A stretch of 52,481 nt of DNA from Achromobacter dolens (lineage in GTDB: Bacteria; Pseudomonadota; Gammaproteobacteria; Burkholderiales; Burkholderiaceae_B), in NCBI RefSeq assembly GCF_902859745.1, contig NZ_CADIJW010000039.1, forward strand, positions 1 through 52,481, written 5' to 3'. The position numbers and the translations under genes are program-made. Under the pieces are notes generated by a model. The model worked only from the letters and a program-made list of their open reading frames with translations, was not told the DNA's origin and did no database searches. Numbering within the stretch: the stretch's first letter is position 1; every line of letters starts with the position of its first letter. Below, in pieces: positions 19,647-31,502 of the stretch.

Positions 19647-20294
19647 ATGTTCAAGATCGGTCTGACAGGGGGCATCGGCTCGGGCAAATCGCGAGTGGCC
19701 GACTTGCTGGGCGAATGGGGCGCATCGGTGGTCGATACCGATGAGATCGCGCGCGCGCTGACCGCGGCCGGCGGCGCGGCGATGCCCGCCATCGAACGCG
19801 AGTTCGGGCCCGACGCGTTGACGCCGGCAGGCGCTCTCGATCGCGACTGGATGCGCGAGCGCGCGTTTGCCGACCCGCAGGTCCGCCTGCGCCTGGAAGC
19901 TATCCTGCATCCGGCCATCGGCCACGAAACCGAACGCCAGGCCGAGGCCGCGCGCGGCGTCTATCTGGTGTTCGTGGTGCCGTTGCTGGTCGAGTCCATC
20001 GGGCGCTGGCGCGGCCGCGTCGACCGCATCTGCGTGGTCGATTGCGATCCCGACACCCAGGTGGCCCGGGTGCGCTCGCGCAGCGGGCTGACGGACTCAG
20101 CCATCCGGCGTATCATGGCGGCACAGGCTGCGCGGGCGGACCGGCTCGAGGTCGCGGACGACGTCATCGACAATGGCGGCGCGACATCGCCGGAGCAATT
20201 GCGCGCGCAGGCGAAGACCCTGCATGATCGCTGGCTCAAGCTGGCGGCCACCACGGGCCGGCAAGCTTCGGGCTTGGCCGGCACCCCTGAATAA
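19647..20294 (+). CDS. coaE: Dephospho-CoA kinase
   Basis: The 215-residue P-loop kinase has the Walker A GGIGSGKSRVADLL at about 8-21, VVDTDEIAR and a VPLLVESI lid region. It phosphorylates the ribose 3'-hydroxyl of dephospho-CoA with ATP in the last step of coenzyme A synthesis. ATG 19647 is preceded by GGAAGGACGAAC. It sits between pilD and zapD, the common arrangement in proteobacteria. Length is normal. Confidence 0.96.
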   Translation: MFKIGLTGGIGSGKSRVADLLGEWGASVVDTDEIARALTAAGGAAMPAIEREFGPDALTPAGALDRDWMRERAFADPQVRLRLEAILHPAIGHETERQAEAARGVYLVFVVPLLVESIGRWRGRVDRICVVDCDPDTQVARVRSRSGLTDSAIRRIMAAQAARADRLEVADDVIDNGGATSPEQLRAQAKTLHDRWLKLAATTGRQASGLAGTPE

Positions 20295-20318
20295 TCTCGG
20301 CCCGCCGGCCGACCTCTG

Positions 20319-21089
20319 ATGGGCCTGTTTACAAGCGTGATTGTTTACGAATATCCCTTCAACGAGCGCATCCGCGCCTACCTGCGGCTCGAATACCTGT
20401 TCGACAGGCTGTTCTTCTTTGCGCGCGAGGGGGATTCACGCCAGCACCAGGTTGCCGTCACCTCGCTGTTCGATCTGCTCGATGTCTGCGAACGCACCGA
20501 CGTGAAAGGCTCGGTGCTGCAGGACCTCGAACGCCAGCGCGTCGCGCTGGTTGGGTTGCGCGACCACCCCGGGGTGGCGCAGGACGCGCTCGAAGGCATG
20601 CTGCGCGAACTCGAAAAGGTGGCTTCGGCCCTGGCGGCGCCCGGCAAGACCGGCCAGTCGCTGCGCGAGAACGAATGGCTCACCAGCCTGCGCGGGCGCC
20701 TGGCGGTGCCCGGCGGCGCGACTCAGGTCGACATGCCGTCGTACTACGCCTGGCAGCATAAGTCCGAAGCCGCGCGCTGCGCGGACCTGCAGGCCTGGCT
20801 GGCGCCCTTCACCGCCCTGAACGACGGCCTGACCCTGGCGCTGCGCCTGTTGCGCGAGTCAGGCCGCAAGATCGACATCGTGGCCGAACAGGGCGCTTAC
20901 CAGGAGATGCTGGGCGGCAAGCAGTACCAACTGCTGCGCGTCTGGGTCGATCCGGCGCAGGGGGTCTTTCCCGAGATCAGCGCGAATAAGTACATGATCT
21001 GGATCCGCTTTTCGACGCAGGACGGCGAATTCAAGCCCCAGCAGGTGGCGCGCAGCATCCCCTTCCAGATCACGCTCTGCAATTCGTAG
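20319..21089 (+). CDS. zapD: Cell division protein ZapD
   Basis: The 256-residue protein has the family's N-terminus (VIVYEYPFNERIRAYLRLEY, LFDRLFFF) and the C-terminal domain (GGKQYQLLRVWVDP, FPEISANKYMIWIRF, PFQITLCNS). ZapD cross-links FtsZ filaments in the early division ring. It starts at ATG 20319, 24 bases after coaE; a GTG at 20337 is an alternative. The gyrase inhibitor gene yacG, which often follows zapD, is not found in the 137 bases before the efflux operon. Confidence 0.93.
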   Translation: MGLFTSVIVYEYPFNERIRAYLRLEYLFDRLFFFAREGDSRQHQVAVTSLFDLLDVCERTDVKGSVLQDLERQRVALVGLRDHPGVAQDALEGMLRELEKVASALAAPGKTGQSLRENEWLTSLRGRLAVPGGATQVDMPSYYAWQHKSEAARCADLQAWLAPFTALNDGLTLALRLLRESGRKIDIVAEQGAYQEMLGGKQYQLLRVWVDPAQGVFPEISANKYMIWIRFSTQDGEFKPQQVARSIPFQITLCNS

Positions 21090-21226
21090 CCCGTCGGGCG
21101 CGAGCGGGGGGGGCATCCCGCCCCGATTCCTGTTGCGGCCGATTTCAGCGGTAACGGACAATGGCTGAAATGTCGGTCGTCTAGGTCACAATACGGCTTT
21201 CTCCGTCAGTGCCGGAACCGTATCCC

Positions 21227-22504
21227 ATGTCCGATAGCCGTCCCGTTTCGTCGCCTTCCCGCTGGACCCGCCGCAGAATCATCGGGTTGGCGGTGCTTTT
21301 GCTGGTGGTCGCCGGCATCGCCTGGCTGGCGCTGCGGCCGGCCGCCAAGCCGGGTGGCGCGGGCGGCGGGCGTCCGGGCGCGGGCGGACGTCCCAACATG
21401 GCCGCGGCCATGGCCAACCTGGCCGTGCCGGTGCGCGTGGCCAGCGCCGTCACGCAGGACATCGATATCTACCTGAAGTCCCTGGGCACCGTCACGGCCT
21501 ACAACACCGTCACCGTGCGCAGCCGCGTCAGCGGCGAACTGGTCGACGTGCCGTTCCAGGAAGGCCAGCAGGTCAAGGCCGGCGACCTGCTGGCGCAGGT
21601 CGACCCGCGCGCCTTCCAGGTGGCCCTGGACCAGGCCCGCGGCACCCAGATGCAGAACCTGGCGCTGCTGGAGAACGCGCGCCGCGACCTGCAGCGCTAT
21701 CAGGCCCTGTTCAAGCAGGACTCGATCGCCAAGCAGCAGGTCGACACCCAGGCGGCGCTGGTGCGGCAATACGAAGGCACCATCAAGAGCGACCAGGCCA
21801 ATGTCGACAATGCGCGCCTGCAACTGGACTACGCCCGCATCACGGCGCCGATCAGCGGCCGCCTCGGCCTGCGCCAGGTCGACCGCGGCAACCTGGTGTC
21901 CAGCTCGGACACCAACGGCCTGGTGGTGATCACGCAGACCCAGCCGATCTCGGTGGTGTTCACGCTGCCCGAAACGCAATTGCCCGAAGTGCGCGCCGAA
22001 CTGGCCCAGGGCCACACCCTGGCGGTGGAGGCCTATGACCGCGCCGACACCCGCCGCATCGCGTCCGGCACGCTGGAGACGCTGGACAATCAGATCGACG
22101 TCACCACCGGCACCCTCAAGCTCAAGGCAAAGTTCGACAACCAGGACGACGCGCTGTTTCCCAACCAGTTCGTCAACGTGCGCCTGCACGTGCTGACGCG
22201 CAAGGGCGTGACCGCGATTCCGACGGCGGCGGTGCAGCAGGGCTCGGCCGGCGCCTTCGTGTTCCTGGTGCAGCCGGACAATACCGTGCAGGTCAGGCAG
22301 GTCAAGCTGGGCGCCATCAACAATGGCATGGTGGCCGTCAACGAGGGCCTGCAGCCGGGCGACCGTGTCGTCACCGAGGGCACCGACCGCCTGCGCGCCG
22401 GCGCCAAGGTCGAGGTCGTGGGAGGGGGCGAGGTGATCCCCGCCGCCAAGGACAAGTCGCTGGGCGGGGGCGCGCCGGCGGGCACCACGCCCGCCACGCG
22501 CTGA
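21227..22504 (+). CDS. mdtA: RND efflux periplasmic adaptor (MdtA/MuxA-like)
   Basis: The 425-residue membrane-fusion protein has an N-terminal anchor (IIGLAVLLLVVAGIAWLAL) and a Gly-rich linker. The lipoyl halves are TVTVRSRVSGELVDVPFQEG and ARITAPISGRLGLRQVDRGN, around an alpha-hairpin (about 115-190), with a beta-barrel and membrane-proximal domain to follow. It bridges the inner-membrane pump and the outer-membrane channel. The ATG at 21227 (MSDSRPV) was chosen over an in-frame GTG at 21209. It begins the four-gene efflux operon; the next start is 15 bases on. Confidence 0.93.
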   Translation: MSDSRPVSSPSRWTRRRIIGLAVLLLVVAGIAWLALRPAAKPGGAGGGRPGAGGRPNMAAAMANLAVPVRVASAVTQDIDIYLKSLGTVTAYNTVTVRSRVSGELVDVPFQEGQQVKAGDLLAQVDPRAFQVALDQARGTQMQNLALLENARRDLQRYQALFKQDSIAKQQVDTQAALVRQYEGTIKSDQANVDNARLQLDYARITAPISGRLGLRQVDRGNLVSSSDTNGLVVITQTQPISVVFTLPETQLPEVRAELAQGHTLAVEAYDRADTRRIASGTLETLDNQIDVTTGTLKLKAKFDNQDDALFPNQFVNVRLHVLTRKGVTAIPTAAVQQGSAGAFVFLVQPDNTVQVRQVKLGAINNGMVAVNEGLQPGDRVVTEGTDRLRAGAKVEVVGGGEVIPAAKDKSLGGGAPAGTTPATR

Positions 22505-22519
22505 TCGAGGGGCCGCCCC

Positions 22520-25500
22520 GTGAGCCCGTCGCGCCTGTTCATCCTGCGGCCCGTGGCCACCACGCTGTCGATGGTGGCCATCCTGATCGCGGGCTTCATC
22601 GCCTACCGCATGTTGCCGGTGTCGGCGCTGCCCGAGGTCGACTACCCCACCATCCAGGTGACCACGCTGTATCCGGGCGCCAGCCCGGACGTGATGACGT
22701 CGCTGGTGACTTCGCCGCTGGAACGGCAGTTCGGCCAGATGCCGGGCCTGAACCAGATGTCGTCGACCAGTTCGGGCGGCGCCTCGGTCATCACCATGCA
22801 GTTCAACCTGACGCTGCCGCTGGACGTGGCCGAGCAGCAGGTGCAGGCCGCCATCAACGCGGCATCCAACCTGCTGCCCAGCGACCTGCCGGTGCCGCCG
22901 ACCTACAACAAGGTCAATCCGGCCGACGCGGCGGTGCTGACGCTGGCCATCACCTCGCCCACCATGCCCTTGCCGCAGGTGCGCGATCTGGTCGATACGC
23001 GGGTGGCGCAGAAGCTGTCGCAGATTCCGGGCGTGGGCCTGGTGAGCGTGGCGGGCGGGCAGCGCCCGGCCGTGCGGGTGCAGGTCAATCCGCAGGCGCT
23101 GGCGGCCAACGGCCTGGGGCTGACCGACCTGCGCACCGCGGTGGTGGGCGCCAACGTCAACCAGCCCAAGGGCAACCTGGACGGGCCGCTGCGCTCGACC
23201 ACCATCAACGCCAATGACCAGCTCAAGTCGCCGACCGACTACAACGACCTGATCATCGCCTACAAGAACAACGCGCCGCTGCGCCTGTCGGACGTGGCGC
23301 GCGCGGTCGAGGGCGCCGAGGACACGCGCCAGGCGGCCTGGGCCGGCGACAAGCCGGCCATCCTGCTGAACATCCAGCGCCAGCCCGGCGCCAACGTCAT
23401 CGACGTGGTCAACCGCATCCAGGCGCTGCTGCCGCAATTGCGCGCCGCGCTGCCGGCCACGCTGGACGTGACGGTGGTGTCGGACCGCACCCAGACCATC
23501 CGCGATTCGGTGGCCGACGTGCAGTTCGAGATGCTGCTGGCGGTGGCGCTGGTGGTGATGGTGACCTTCGTGTTCCTGCGCAGCCTGACCGCGACGCTGA
23601 TTCCCAGCGTGGTGGTGCCGCTGTCGCTGGTGGGCACCTTCGGCATCATGTACCTGGCCGGCTTCTCCATCAACAACCTGACGCTGATGGCGCTGACCAT
23701 CGCCACCGGCTTCGTGGTGGACGACGCCATCGTCATGATCGAGAACATCGCCCGCCACATCGAAGAGGGCGAGACGCCGCTGCAGGCCGCGCTCAAGGGC
23801 GCGCAGCAGATCGGTTTCACGCTGATCTCGCTGACTTTCTCGCTGATCGCGGTGCTGATTCCGCTGCTGTTCATGACCGAGGTGGTGGGGCGGCTGTTCC
23901 GCGAGTTCGCCATCACGCTGGCGGTGTCGATCCTGATTTCGCTGGTGGTGTCGCTGACGCTGACGCCGATGATGTGCGCGCGCCTGCTGCGTGCCGAATC
24001 CGAGCAGAAGCACGGGCGCTTTCACCAGGTCACCGGCGCCTTCATCGACCGCACCATTGCCGCCTATGACCGCATGCTGCAGAAGGTGCTGCGGCACCAG
24101 CCGTTGACGCTGCTGGTGGCCCTGGCCACCTTCGCGCTGACGGTGCTGCTGTACATCCTGGTTCCCAAGGGCTTTTTCCCGCAGCAGGACACGGGACTGA
24201 TCCAGGCCATCACACAGGCGCCGCAGTCCATTTCGTTCACCGCCATGGCCGAGCGCCAGCAGGCGGCGGCGCGGCTGGCGCTGGAGGATCCGGACGTGCA
24301 GGCGGTGTCGTCCTTCATTGGCGTGGACGGCAGCAACGCCACCCTCAGCGCCGGGCGCATGCAGATCGCGCTCAAGCCGCAGGCCGAGCGCAACGGCGAC
24401 CTGCGCACGGTCATGGCGCGGCTGCAGGAAGCCTTCGGCAAGCAGGACGGCCTGACCGTCTACATGCAGCCGGTGCAGGACCTGACCATCGAGGACCGCG
24501 TCAGCCGGACCCAGTACCAGATGACCCTGTCCAATCCGGACCTGAAGGTGCTGAGCGAATGGACGCCCAAGCTGATCGACCGGCTGCGCCAGGTGCCGGG
24601 CCTGAAGGACGTGACCGATGACCTGCAGGACGACGGCCTGCAGACCTGGGTCGAAATCGACCGCGACGCGGCCTCGCGCCTGGGCATCACGGCGGCGGTG
24701 GTGGACGAGGCGCTGTACGACGCCTTCGGCCAGCGCCTGATCTCGACCATCTTCACCCAGTCCAACCAGTACCGCGTGGTGCTGGAGGTGCAGCCGCAGT
24801 TCCAGATGAATCCGGCCTCGCTCGGCCAGATCCACGTCCCGACCTCGACCGGCGCGCAGGTGCCGCTGTCGTCGATTGCCCGCATCACCGAGGGCAAGAC
24901 GGTGCTGGCGGTGAACCGGCTGGACCAGTTCCCGATGGTGACGGTGTCGTTCAATCTGGCGCAGGGCGCATCGCTGTCGGCCGCGGTCGAGGCAATCACC
25001 GCGGCCGAGGCCGAGATCGGCATGCCGGCCAGCGTCGAGACGCGCTTCCAGGGCGCGGCGCTGGCGTTCCAGAATTCGCTGTCGAGCACGCTGTGGCTGA
25101 TCCTGGCGGCCATCGTCACCATGTACATCGTGCTGGGCGTGCTGTACGAAAGCTACATCCACCCGATCACCATTCTGTCGACGCTGCCGTCGGCCGGCGT
25201 GGGGGCGCTGCTGGCGCTGCTGATCAGCGGCACCGAGCTCGACATGATCGGCATCATCGGCATCATCCTGCTCATCGGCATCGTCAAGAAGAACGCCATC
25301 ATGATGATCGACTTCGCGCTCGACGCCGAGCGCAAGCGCGGCCTGTCGCCGCGCGCGGCGATCCATGAGGCGGCGCTGCTGCGTTTCCGGCCGATCCTGA
25401 TGACCACGCTGGCGGCGCTGTTCGGCGCGCTGCCGCTGATGCTGTCCACGGGCACGGGCGCCGAGCTGCGCCAGCCGCTGGGCCTGGTGATGGTGGGCGG

Positions 25501-25618
25501 GCTGCTGCTGAGCCAGGTGCTGACGCTGTTCACCACGCCGGTGATCTACCTGATGTTCGACCGCATGTCGCGGCGCTGGCGCGCCATGCGCGAGGCGCGC
25601 GCCGGGAGCGCGCCGTGA
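22520..25618 (+). CDS. mdtB: RND efflux transporter subunit (MdtB/MuxB-like)
   Basis: The 1032-residue inner-membrane pump starts at GTG (22520) after a GAGGGG site, in the standard [19 protein letters not shown] form. The proton-relay Asp pair is in [14 protein letters not shown] (helix 4) and the Lys in [18 protein letters not shown] (helix 10). Full length. The MdtB/MdtC pair in E. coli and MuxB/MuxC in Pseudomonas form mixed trimers; here too a second pump gene follows, overlapping by GTGA. Substrates are not deducible from sequence (novobiocin and bile salts are known for relatives). Confidence 0.95.
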   Translation: MSPSRLFILRPVATTLSMVAILIAGFIAYRMLPVSALPEVDYPTIQVTTLYPGASPDVMTSLVTSPLERQFGQMPGLNQMSSTSSGGASVITMQFNLTLPLDVAEQQVQAAINAASNLLPSDLPVPPTYNKVNPADAAVLTLAITSPTMPLPQVRDLVDTRVAQKLSQIPGVGLVSVAGGQRPAVRVQVNPQALAANGLGLTDLRTAVVGANVNQPKGNLDGPLRSTTINANDQLKSPTDYNDLIIAYKNNAPLRLSDVARAVEGAEDTRQAAWAGDKPAILLNIQRQPGANVIDVVNRIQALLPQLRAALPATLDVTVVSDRTQTIRDSVADVQFEMLLAVALVVMVTFVFLRSLTATLIPSVVVPLSLVGTFGIMYLAGFSINNLTLMALTIATGFVVDDAIVMIENIARHIEEGETPLQAALKGAQQIGFTLISLTFSLIAVLIPLLFMTEVVGRLFREFAITLAVSILISLVVSLTLTPMMCARLLRAESEQKHGRFHQVTGAFIDRTIAAYDRMLQKVLRHQPLTLLVALATFALTVLLYILVPKGFFPQQDTGLIQAITQAPQSISFTAMAERQQAAARLALEDPDVQAVSSFIGVDGSNATLSAGRMQIALKPQAERNGDLRTVMARLQEAFGKQDGLTVYMQPVQDLTIEDRVSRTQYQMTLSNPDLKVLSEWTPKLIDRLRQVPGLKDVTDDLQDDGLQTWVEIDRDAASRLGITAAVVDEALYDAFGQRLISTIFTQSNQYRVVLEVQPQFQMNPASLGQIHVPTSTGAQVPLSSIARITEGKTVLAVNRLDQFPMVTVSFNLAQGASLSAAVEAITAAEAEIGMPASVETRFQGAALAFQNSLSSTLWLILAAIVTMYIVLGVLYESYIHPITILSTLPSAGVGALLALLISGTELDMIGIIGIILLIGIVKKNAIMMIDFALDAERKRGLSPRAAIHEAALLRFRPILMTTLAALFGALPLMLSTGTGAELRQPLGLVMVGGLLLSQVLTLFTTPVIYLMFDRMSRRWRAMREARAGSAP

Positions 25619-28600
25619 TCCTGTCGGCGCCCTTCATCGTCCGGCCGGTGGCGACCACGCTGCTGTCGCTGGCGGTCGTGCTGGCGGGCATGCTGTCGTT
25701 CTTCCTGTTGCCGGTGGCGCCGCTGCCGCAGATGGATATTCCCACCATCTCGGTGTCGGCCAGCCTGCCCGGCGCCAGCCCGGAGACCATGGCGTCCAGC
25801 GTCGCCACGCCGCTGGAGCGCTCGCTGGGCAGCATCGCCGGCGTGACCGAGATGACTTCCAGCAGCACGCAGGGCTCGACCCGCGTGACGCTGCAGTTCG
25901 ACCTGTCGCGCGACATCAACGGCGCCGCGCGCGACGTGCAGGCGGCCATCAACGCCGCCCGCTCGCTGCTGCCGACCAGCCTGCGCAGCAACCCCACGTA
26001 CCACAAGTCCAATCCCTCGGACGCGCCCATCATGACGCTGGCGATGACGTCCGACACCCTGAGCCAGGGCCAGATGTACGACCTGGCCTCGACCATCGTG
26101 GCGCAGAAGCTGGCGCAGGTCGATGGCGTGGGCGAGGTCACGGTGGGCGGCAGTTCGCTGCCGGCGGTGCGCGTGACGGTGCTGCCGGGCGCGCTGGCCA
26201 ATCGCGGGGTGTCGCTGGACGAAGTGCGCACGGCGCTGGCCAATGCCAATGCCAACCGGCCCAAGGGCGTGCTGGAAAACGACCAGTACCACTGGCAGAT
26301 CATGGTCAACGACCAGCTCAGCCGCGCCGAACAGTACCGGCCGCTGATCGTGGCCTGGCGCGACGGCGCGCCGGTGCGGGTGTCGGACGTGGCCAGGGTC
26401 GAGGACTCGGTCGAGGACCTGTACCAGACCGGCTTCTACAACCAGCGCAACGCGATCCTGATGATCGTGCGGCGCCAGGCCGACGCCAACATCATCGAAA
26501 CCGTGGACGCGGTGCGCGCGCAACTGCCGACGCTGCTGGCGCTGATGCCGGCCGACGTGCAACTGACCGTGGCGCAGGACCGCACCCCCAGCATCCGCGC
26601 CTCGCTGCACGAGGCCGAGCTGACGTTGATCATCGCGGTGGGCCTGGTGGTGCTGGTGGTGCTGCTGTTCCTGCGGCGCTGGCGCGCGGCCATCATCCCC
26701 AGCGTCGCGGTGCCGGTGTCGCTGATCGGCACCTTCTGCGTCATGTATCTGTGCGGCTTCACGCTCAACACCATCTCGCTGATGGCGCTGATCGTGGCCA
26801 CCGGCTTCGTGGTGGACGATGCCATCGTGGTGCTGGAGAACATCATGCGCCACGTCGAGAACGGCATGTCGCCGATGCGGGCGGCGCTGCGCGGCTCGCG
26901 CGAGGTGGGCTTCACGGTGCTGTCGATGAGCCTGTCGCTGGTGGCGGTGTTCATCCCGATCCTGCTGATGGGCGGGGTGGCGGGGCGCCTGTTCCGGGAA
27001 TTCGCGGTGACGCTGTCGGCATCCATCATGGTGTCGCTGGTGGTGTCGCTGACGCTGACGCCGATGATGTGCGCGCGCCTGCTCAAGGCCGAGCCCAAGG
27101 AACCGAAGCCGCCCGGCCGGCTGGCGCGCTGGGCCGAGGGCGGCTTTGCCTGGATGCAGGACGGCTACCGCCGCAGCCTGGCGTGGGCGCTGGCCCATGG
27201 CCGGCTGATGATGCTGGTCCTGGCGGCGGCGGTGGGCCTGAACGTGTACCTGTACACCGTCGTGCCCAAGGGCTTCTTCCCGCAGCAGGACACCGGCCAG
27301 TTGCTGGGCTTTTTCCGGGTGGACCAGGGCACGTCGTTCCAGGCCACGGTGCCCAAGCTGGAGGCCTTGCGCAAGGTGGTGCTGGCCGATCCGGCGGTGC
27401 AGAGCATGACCGGCTACGCCGGCGGGCGCGGCGGCAGCAACAGCAGCTTCATGCAGATCCAGCTCAAACCGCTGGGTGAGCGCAATGTCTCGGCCGAGCA
27501 GGTCATCAACCGCCTGCGGGCGCGGCTGCAGAACATGCCGGGCGCGCGCATGTTCCTGGTGGCGCAGCAGGACATCCGCGTCGGCGGCCGCCAGAGCCAG
27601 GGTTCCTATGACTACACGCTGATGTCCGGCGACCTGCAACTGCTGCGTTCGTGGATGCCCAAGGTGCAGCAGGCCATGGCGAAGGTGCCCGAGATCACCG
27701 ACGTCGATACCGACGTCGAGGACAAGGGCCGCGAGATCAACCTGGTGATCGACCGCGACGCCGCCACCCGGCTGGGCGTGAGCATGGCGACGATCTCGAC
27801 CGTGCTGAACAATTCCTTCAGCCAGCGCCAGGTGTCGGTGATGTACGGGCCGCTGAACCAGTACCACGTGGTGCTGGGGGTGGACCCGAAGTTCGCGCAG
27901 GACATCGAGTCGCTCAAGCAGGTCGAGGTCATCACCGCCAGCGGGGCGCGGGTGCCGATGGCGGCCTTCGCCCGCTTCGAGAACGCCAATGCGCCGCTGA
28001 GCGTGCAGCACCAGGGCCTGTTCGTGGCCGATACGGTGTCGTTCAGCCTGGCGCCGGGCGTGTCGCTGGGCCAGGCCACCGCCGCCATCGATGCGGCGGT
28101 GGCGCGCATCGGCCTGCCGTCGGACCAGATTCAGGCCGGCTTCCAGGGCACGGCGGCAGTGCTGCAGCAGACGCTGGCGCAGCAGCCGTGGCTGATCCTG
28201 GCGGCGCTGGTCACCATGTATATCGTGCTGGGCATCCTGTACGAGAGCTTCGTGCATCCGCTGACGATCCTGTCGACGCTGCCGTCGGCCGGGCTGGGCG
28301 CGTTGCTGGCCTTGCTGCTGGTGCGCATGGACTTCACGCTGATCGCGCTGATCGGGGTGTTCCTGCTGATCGGCATCGTCAAGAAGAATGCCATCATGAT
28401 GGTCGATTTCGCGCTGGAGGCCGAGCGCAACCAGCACATGGCGCCGCGCGAAGCCATCTTCCAGGCCTGCCTGACGCGCTTCCGGCCGATCATGATGACC
28501 ACCATGGCCGCCATCTTTGGCGCGTTGCCGCTGGTGTTGGCCACGGGGGCCGGCGTCGAGATGCGCCAGCCGCTGGGCATTACCATCGTGGGCGGACTGG

Positions 28601-28725
28601 TGCTGAGCCAGATCCTGACGCTGTACACCACGCCGGTGGTCTATCTTTACCTTGACCGTTTCCGCCTCTGGGCCGCGCGCGGGCGCGCCCGGCGCGGCGG
28701 GGCCGCTTCGATAGAACAACTATGA
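25615..28725 (+). CDS. mdtC: RND efflux transporter subunit (MdtC/MuxC-like)
   Basis: The 1036-residue second pump subunit starts at GTG 25615, overlapping the mdtB stop by four bases. It has the N-terminal [19 protein letters not shown], relay aspartates in [14 protein letters not shown] and the lysine in [18 protein letters not shown]. It parallels mdtB along its whole length, showing an ancient duplication. Both copies keep the helix-4 aspartates. The channel gene begins within its last four bases (ATGA). Inner membrane. Confidence 0.95.
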   Translation: MILSAPFIVRPVATTLLSLAVVLAGMLSFFLLPVAPLPQMDIPTISVSASLPGASPETMASSVATPLERSLGSIAGVTEMTSSSTQGSTRVTLQFDLSRDINGAARDVQAAINAARSLLPTSLRSNPTYHKSNPSDAPIMTLAMTSDTLSQGQMYDLASTIVAQKLAQVDGVGEVTVGGSSLPAVRVTVLPGALANRGVSLDEVRTALANANANRPKGVLENDQYHWQIMVNDQLSRAEQYRPLIVAWRDGAPVRVSDVARVEDSVEDLYQTGFYNQRNAILMIVRRQADANIIETVDAVRAQLPTLLALMPADVQLTVAQDRTPSIRASLHEAELTLIIAVGLVVLVVLLFLRRWRAAIIPSVAVPVSLIGTFCVMYLCGFTLNTISLMALIVATGFVVDDAIVVLENIMRHVENGMSPMRAALRGSREVGFTVLSMSLSLVAVFIPILLMGGVAGRLFREFAVTLSASIMVSLVVSLTLTPMMCARLLKAEPKEPKPPGRLARWAEGGFAWMQDGYRRSLAWALAHGRLMMLVLAAAVGLNVYLYTVVPKGFFPQQDTGQLLGFFRVDQGTSFQATVPKLEALRKVVLADPAVQSMTGYAGGRGGSNSSFMQIQLKPLGERNVSAEQVINRLRARLQNMPGARMFLVAQQDIRVGGRQSQGSYDYTLMSGDLQLLRSWMPKVQQAMAKVPEITDVDTDVEDKGREINLVIDRDAATRLGVSMATISTVLNNSFSQRQVSVMYGPLNQYHVVLGVDPKFAQDIESLKQVEVITASGARVPMAAFARFENANAPLSVQHQGLFVADTVSFSLAPGVSLGQATAAIDAAVARIGLPSDQIQAGFQGTAAVLQQTLAQQPWLILAALVTMYIVLGILYESFVHPLTILSTLPSAGLGALLALLLVRMDFTLIALIGVFLLIGIVKKNAIMMVDFALEAERNQHMAPREAIFQACLTRFRPIMMTTMAAIFGALPLVLATGAGVEMRQPLGITIVGGLVLSQILTLYTTPVVYLYLDRFRLWAARGRARRGGAASIEQL

Positions 28726-30269
28726 TCCGCAACGCCAAGCCTTTCCCTTCCGCCTTCCTGCCGCGCGCCGGCATCACCCTGGCGCTGTGCGCGGCGCTGG
28801 CCGCCTGCGCCGTCGGTCCCGACTACCAGCGGCCGGCGCTGGACGTGGGCGCGGCCTACAAGGAAGGCCAGGACGAGGTGCCGGGCTGGAAGCGGGCCGA
28901 GCCGCGCGACGACGCCGACCGCGGCCAATGGTGGCGCGTCTATGACGACGCCACGCTCAATGGCCTGGTGGACAACCTCAATGCCTCCAACCAGACCATT
29001 GCCCAGGCCGAGGCGAACTACCGCCAGGCGCTTGGCCTGGTGCGCGGCGCCCGCGCCGGCTTCTTCCCCACCGTGGGGGCGGGCGCCGGCCTGACCCGTT
29101 CGGGCAGTGGCGGCGGCAGCGGCGGTTCGTCGTCCGCCTCGTCGGGCGGCGGCGGCAACGTGTCCAACCAGTATTCGCTGACCGGCAGCGTCAGTTGGGA
29201 GCTGGATGTGTGGGGCCGGGTGCGCCGCAGCGTCGAATCGTCCGAGGCCAGCGCCGCGGCCAGCCTGGCCGACCTGGCCGCGACCCGCCTGAGCGCGCAG
29301 GCCGCGCTGGTGCAGGCCTATCTGCAACTGCGCGTGCTGGACGAACAGAAGCGCCTGCTGGACGCCACGGTGGCGGCCTATGAAAAGTCGCTGCAACTGA
29401 CGCAGAACCGCTACAACGTTGGCGTGGCGGGGCAGTCGGACGTGGCGGTGGCGCGCACCCAGGTCGAAAGCACGCGCGCGCAGTCGATCGACCTGGACTG
29501 GCAGCGCGGCCAGTACGAACATGCCATCGCGGTGCTGATGGGCCAGGCGCCGTCGCACTTCAGCCTGCCGCCGGCGCCGTTCTCGCTGCAGTTGCCGCGG
29601 ATTCCGGTGGGCCTGCCGTCCGAGCTGCTGGAGCGCCGTCCCGACGTGGCCGCCGCCGAGCGCCGCGCCGCCGCCGCCAATGCGCAGATCGGCGTGGCGC
29701 AGGCGGCCTGGTTCCCCAGCCTGACCCTGTCGGCCGACGGAGGCTTCCGCAACGGCCAGTTCGCCGAACTGCTGACCGCGCCGGCGCGCTTCTGGTCACT
29801 GGGGCCGGCGCTGGCGTTGACGATTTTCGATGGCGGCGCGCGCCAGGCGCAGGTCGAGCAGGCGCGCGCGTCCTACGATGCCCAGGCGGCGGCCTACCGC
29901 CAGGCGGCGCTGACCGGGCTGCGCGAGGTCGAGGACTACCTGATCCAGTTGCGCGTGATGGAGAACGAACAGACCGTGCAGCGCCGCGCGCTGGAGTCGG
30001 CGCGCGAATCGCTGCGGCTGATCCAGAACCAGTACAAGGCCGGGCTGGTCGATTACCTGAGCGTGGCGGTGGTGGATGCCACCGCGCTCAGCAACGAACG
30101 CAGCGCGCTCAGCCTGTACGGCAATCGCCTGGTGGCCAGCGTCAACCTGATCGTCGCTTTGGGCGGCGGCTGGAACGGGCTGCCCGCGGCGCAAGGCGTG
30201 GAGCGCGCCGCCGCGCCGGCCGCTGGCGCCACGTCGGGGGCCGTGCCGACCCCTGCCGCCGTCAGGTAG
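28722..30269 (+). CDS. Outer-membrane efflux lipoprotein (NodT/OprM family, OpmB-like)
   Basis: The 515-residue TolC-type channel has a lipobox LAAC (Cys29) after a hydrophobic signal and then [17 protein letters not shown], typical of the NodT family. Two repeats of long helices follow ([40 protein letters not shown]). A Gly/Ser-rich run at about 127-148 lies in the first repeat. It completes the adaptor-pump-pump-channel operon, the gene order of muxABC-opmB. The C-terminal tail is Ala/Pro-rich. Confidence 0.93.
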   Translation: MIRNAKPFPSAFLPRAGITLALCAALAACAVGPDYQRPALDVGAAYKEGQDEVPGWKRAEPRDDADRGQWWRVYDDATLNGLVDNLNASNQTIAQAEANYRQALGLVRGARAGFFPTVGAGAGLTRSGSGGGSGGSSSASSGGGGNVSNQYSLTGSVSWELDVWGRVRRSVESSEASAAASLADLAATRLSAQAALVQAYLQLRVLDEQKRLLDATVAAYEKSLQLTQNRYNVGVAGQSDVAVARTQVESTRAQSIDLDWQRGQYEHAIAVLMGQAPSHFSLPPAPFSLQLPRIPVGLPSELLERRPDVAAAERRAAAANAQIGVAQAAWFPSLTLSADGGFRNGQFAELLTAPARFWSLGPALALTIFDGGARQAQVEQARASYDAQAAAYRQAALTGLREVEDYLIQLRVMENEQTVQRRALESARESLRLIQNQYKAGLVDYLSVAVVDATALSNERSALSLYGNRLVASVNLIVALGGGWNGLPAAQGVERAAAPAAGATSGAVPTPAAVR

Positions 30270-30336
30270 GGATAACGCCTAACTCCTCCTCTCCCCGATT
30301 GACAAGCCGCAGGCCCGGGTTCCTAATGCGACAAAA

Positions 30337-30352
30337 GTGACCGAATGGTCAC
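30337..30352. promoter_or_regulatory. TetR-type operator candidate upstream of the Bug receptor
   Basis: GTGACCGAATGGTCAC is a 6-4-6 inverted repeat 119 bases before the Bug gene start. It differs by one base from the core of the palindrome upstream of the TetR gene at 35087-35102. The match implies control by the same regulator. Confidence 0.65.
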
Positions 30353-30471
30353 GTCAGGCCCAGGCCCGGTCGTGGCGCCGTCCACGGCCCGGCTGCCGCG
30401 CCGAATCGCGACGCGCCGACGCACCGGATTCCGTTTGATCGATCGAACACTTCTGACGAAGGGGAAAGAGG

Positions 30472-31467
30472 ATGGACAGGTTTTTTCGTGCGGGAAAGGG
30501 CGTCGCCATGGCGCTCGCGGGCGGGCTCGCGTTGACAGGTGCATTGGCCGCCCCGGCGGCGGCGGCCTGGCCGGAACGCCCCATCACCCTGATCGTGCCG
30601 TTTCCGCCGGGTGGCACCACCGACATTTTCGCTCGCACCATCGCCGAGCACATGCGCCCGGCGCTGGGCCAGTCCATCGTGGTCGAGAACAAGCCGGGCG
30701 CGGCCGGCAACCTGGGCGTGGCGGCGGCCGCGCGGGCCCAAGCCGACGGCTACACCATCGTGCTGGGTTCGGTGGGCACGCAGAGCGTCAATCAGTTCCT
30801 GTACAAGAACATCGGCTTCAACCCCGCGACCGACCTGACGCCGCTGGGCATGATCGCCTCCACGCCGAACGTGATGGCGGTGGCGGCCGCCTCGCCATGG
30901 CACACGTTGCAGGATGTCATGCGGGCGGTGAAGAAGGACCCGGGCAGGTATTCCTATGCCTCGCCCGGCATCGGATCTTCGGTGCACCTGACAGGCGCCT
31001 ACTTCGAGTCGATGGCGGGTCTGCAGATGCTGCATGTGCCATTCAAGGGATCGTCGGCTGCGATCCCCGCGGTGATCGGCGGGCAGGTGGACATACTGAT
31101 GGACAACCTGCCGAGCTCGATGGCGGCGCTCAAGGCCGGCGACCGGCTGCGCGGCATCGCCGTCACGTCGGCCGAGCGCAGTCCGGCCGCGCCGGACCTG
31201 CCCACCATGGCCGAAGCGGGCCTGCCGGGTTTCGAAGTGACCGCCTGGTCGGGTCTCTATGCGCCGCGCGGCACGCCCGCGCCGGTGGTGGATAAGCTGA
31301 TCGCGGCGATGAAGCAGGCGCTGCAATCGCCGGCTCTGCGGCAGTCGCTGGCGCAAGGCGGCGCCACGCCCGGCAACCTGTTCGGCGCCGACCTGGCCGC
31401 CTTCGAGGTCAAGGAGCGCGACAAGTGGGGCAAGCTGATCCAGGGCCGCGGCATCAAGGCCGAATGA
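30472..31467 (+). CDS. Bug-family periplasmic solute receptor linked to the D-amino-acid module
   Basis: The 331-residue protein has a signal peptide (MDRFFRAGKGVAMALAGG, cleavage near AAPAAAAWPER). Bug signatures follow: PITLIVPFPPGGTTDIFART and VVENKPGAAGNLGVAAAARA. ATG 30472 follows AAAGAGG. It converges on the DadA-like gene (36-base gap), with a palindrome upstream matching the TetR gene's. It probably captures the substrate degraded by the neighbouring D-aminoacylase/dehydrogenase. That role is an inference; no TctAB membrane genes are nearby. Confidence 0.92.
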   Translation: MDRFFRAGKGVAMALAGGLALTGALAAPAAAAWPERPITLIVPFPPGGTTDIFARTIAEHMRPALGQSIVVENKPGAAGNLGVAAAARAQADGYTIVLGSVGTQSVNQFLYKNIGFNPATDLTPLGMIASTPNVMAVAAASPWHTLQDVMRAVKKDPGRYSYASPGIGSSVHLTGAYFESMAGLQMLHVPFKGSSAAIPAVIGGQVDILMDNLPSSMAALKAGDRLRGIAVTSAERSPAAPDLPTMAEAGLPGFEVTAWSGLYAPRGTPAPVVDKLIAAMKQALQSPALRQSLAQGGATPGNLFGADLAAFEVKERDKWGKLIQGRGIKAE

Positions 31468-31502
31468 GGCCGGCCCGCCGCTGAACCCGGCGCGGCGCGC
31501 CG

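Noticed and set aside
21090-21226. yacG (gyrase inhibitor) expected after zapD
   Set aside because: No short frame with the zinc-binding cysteine pattern exists there on either strand.
21206-25366. A continuous 1386-codon open frame antisense to the efflux operon
   Set aside because: It is a low-complexity Arg/His/Gln/Val-rich shadow produced by high third-position GC over real RND genes.
25546-28719. A 1057-codon antisense frame opposite the second RND pump gene
   Set aside because: Same compositional artefact; the sense frame has full RND motifs.
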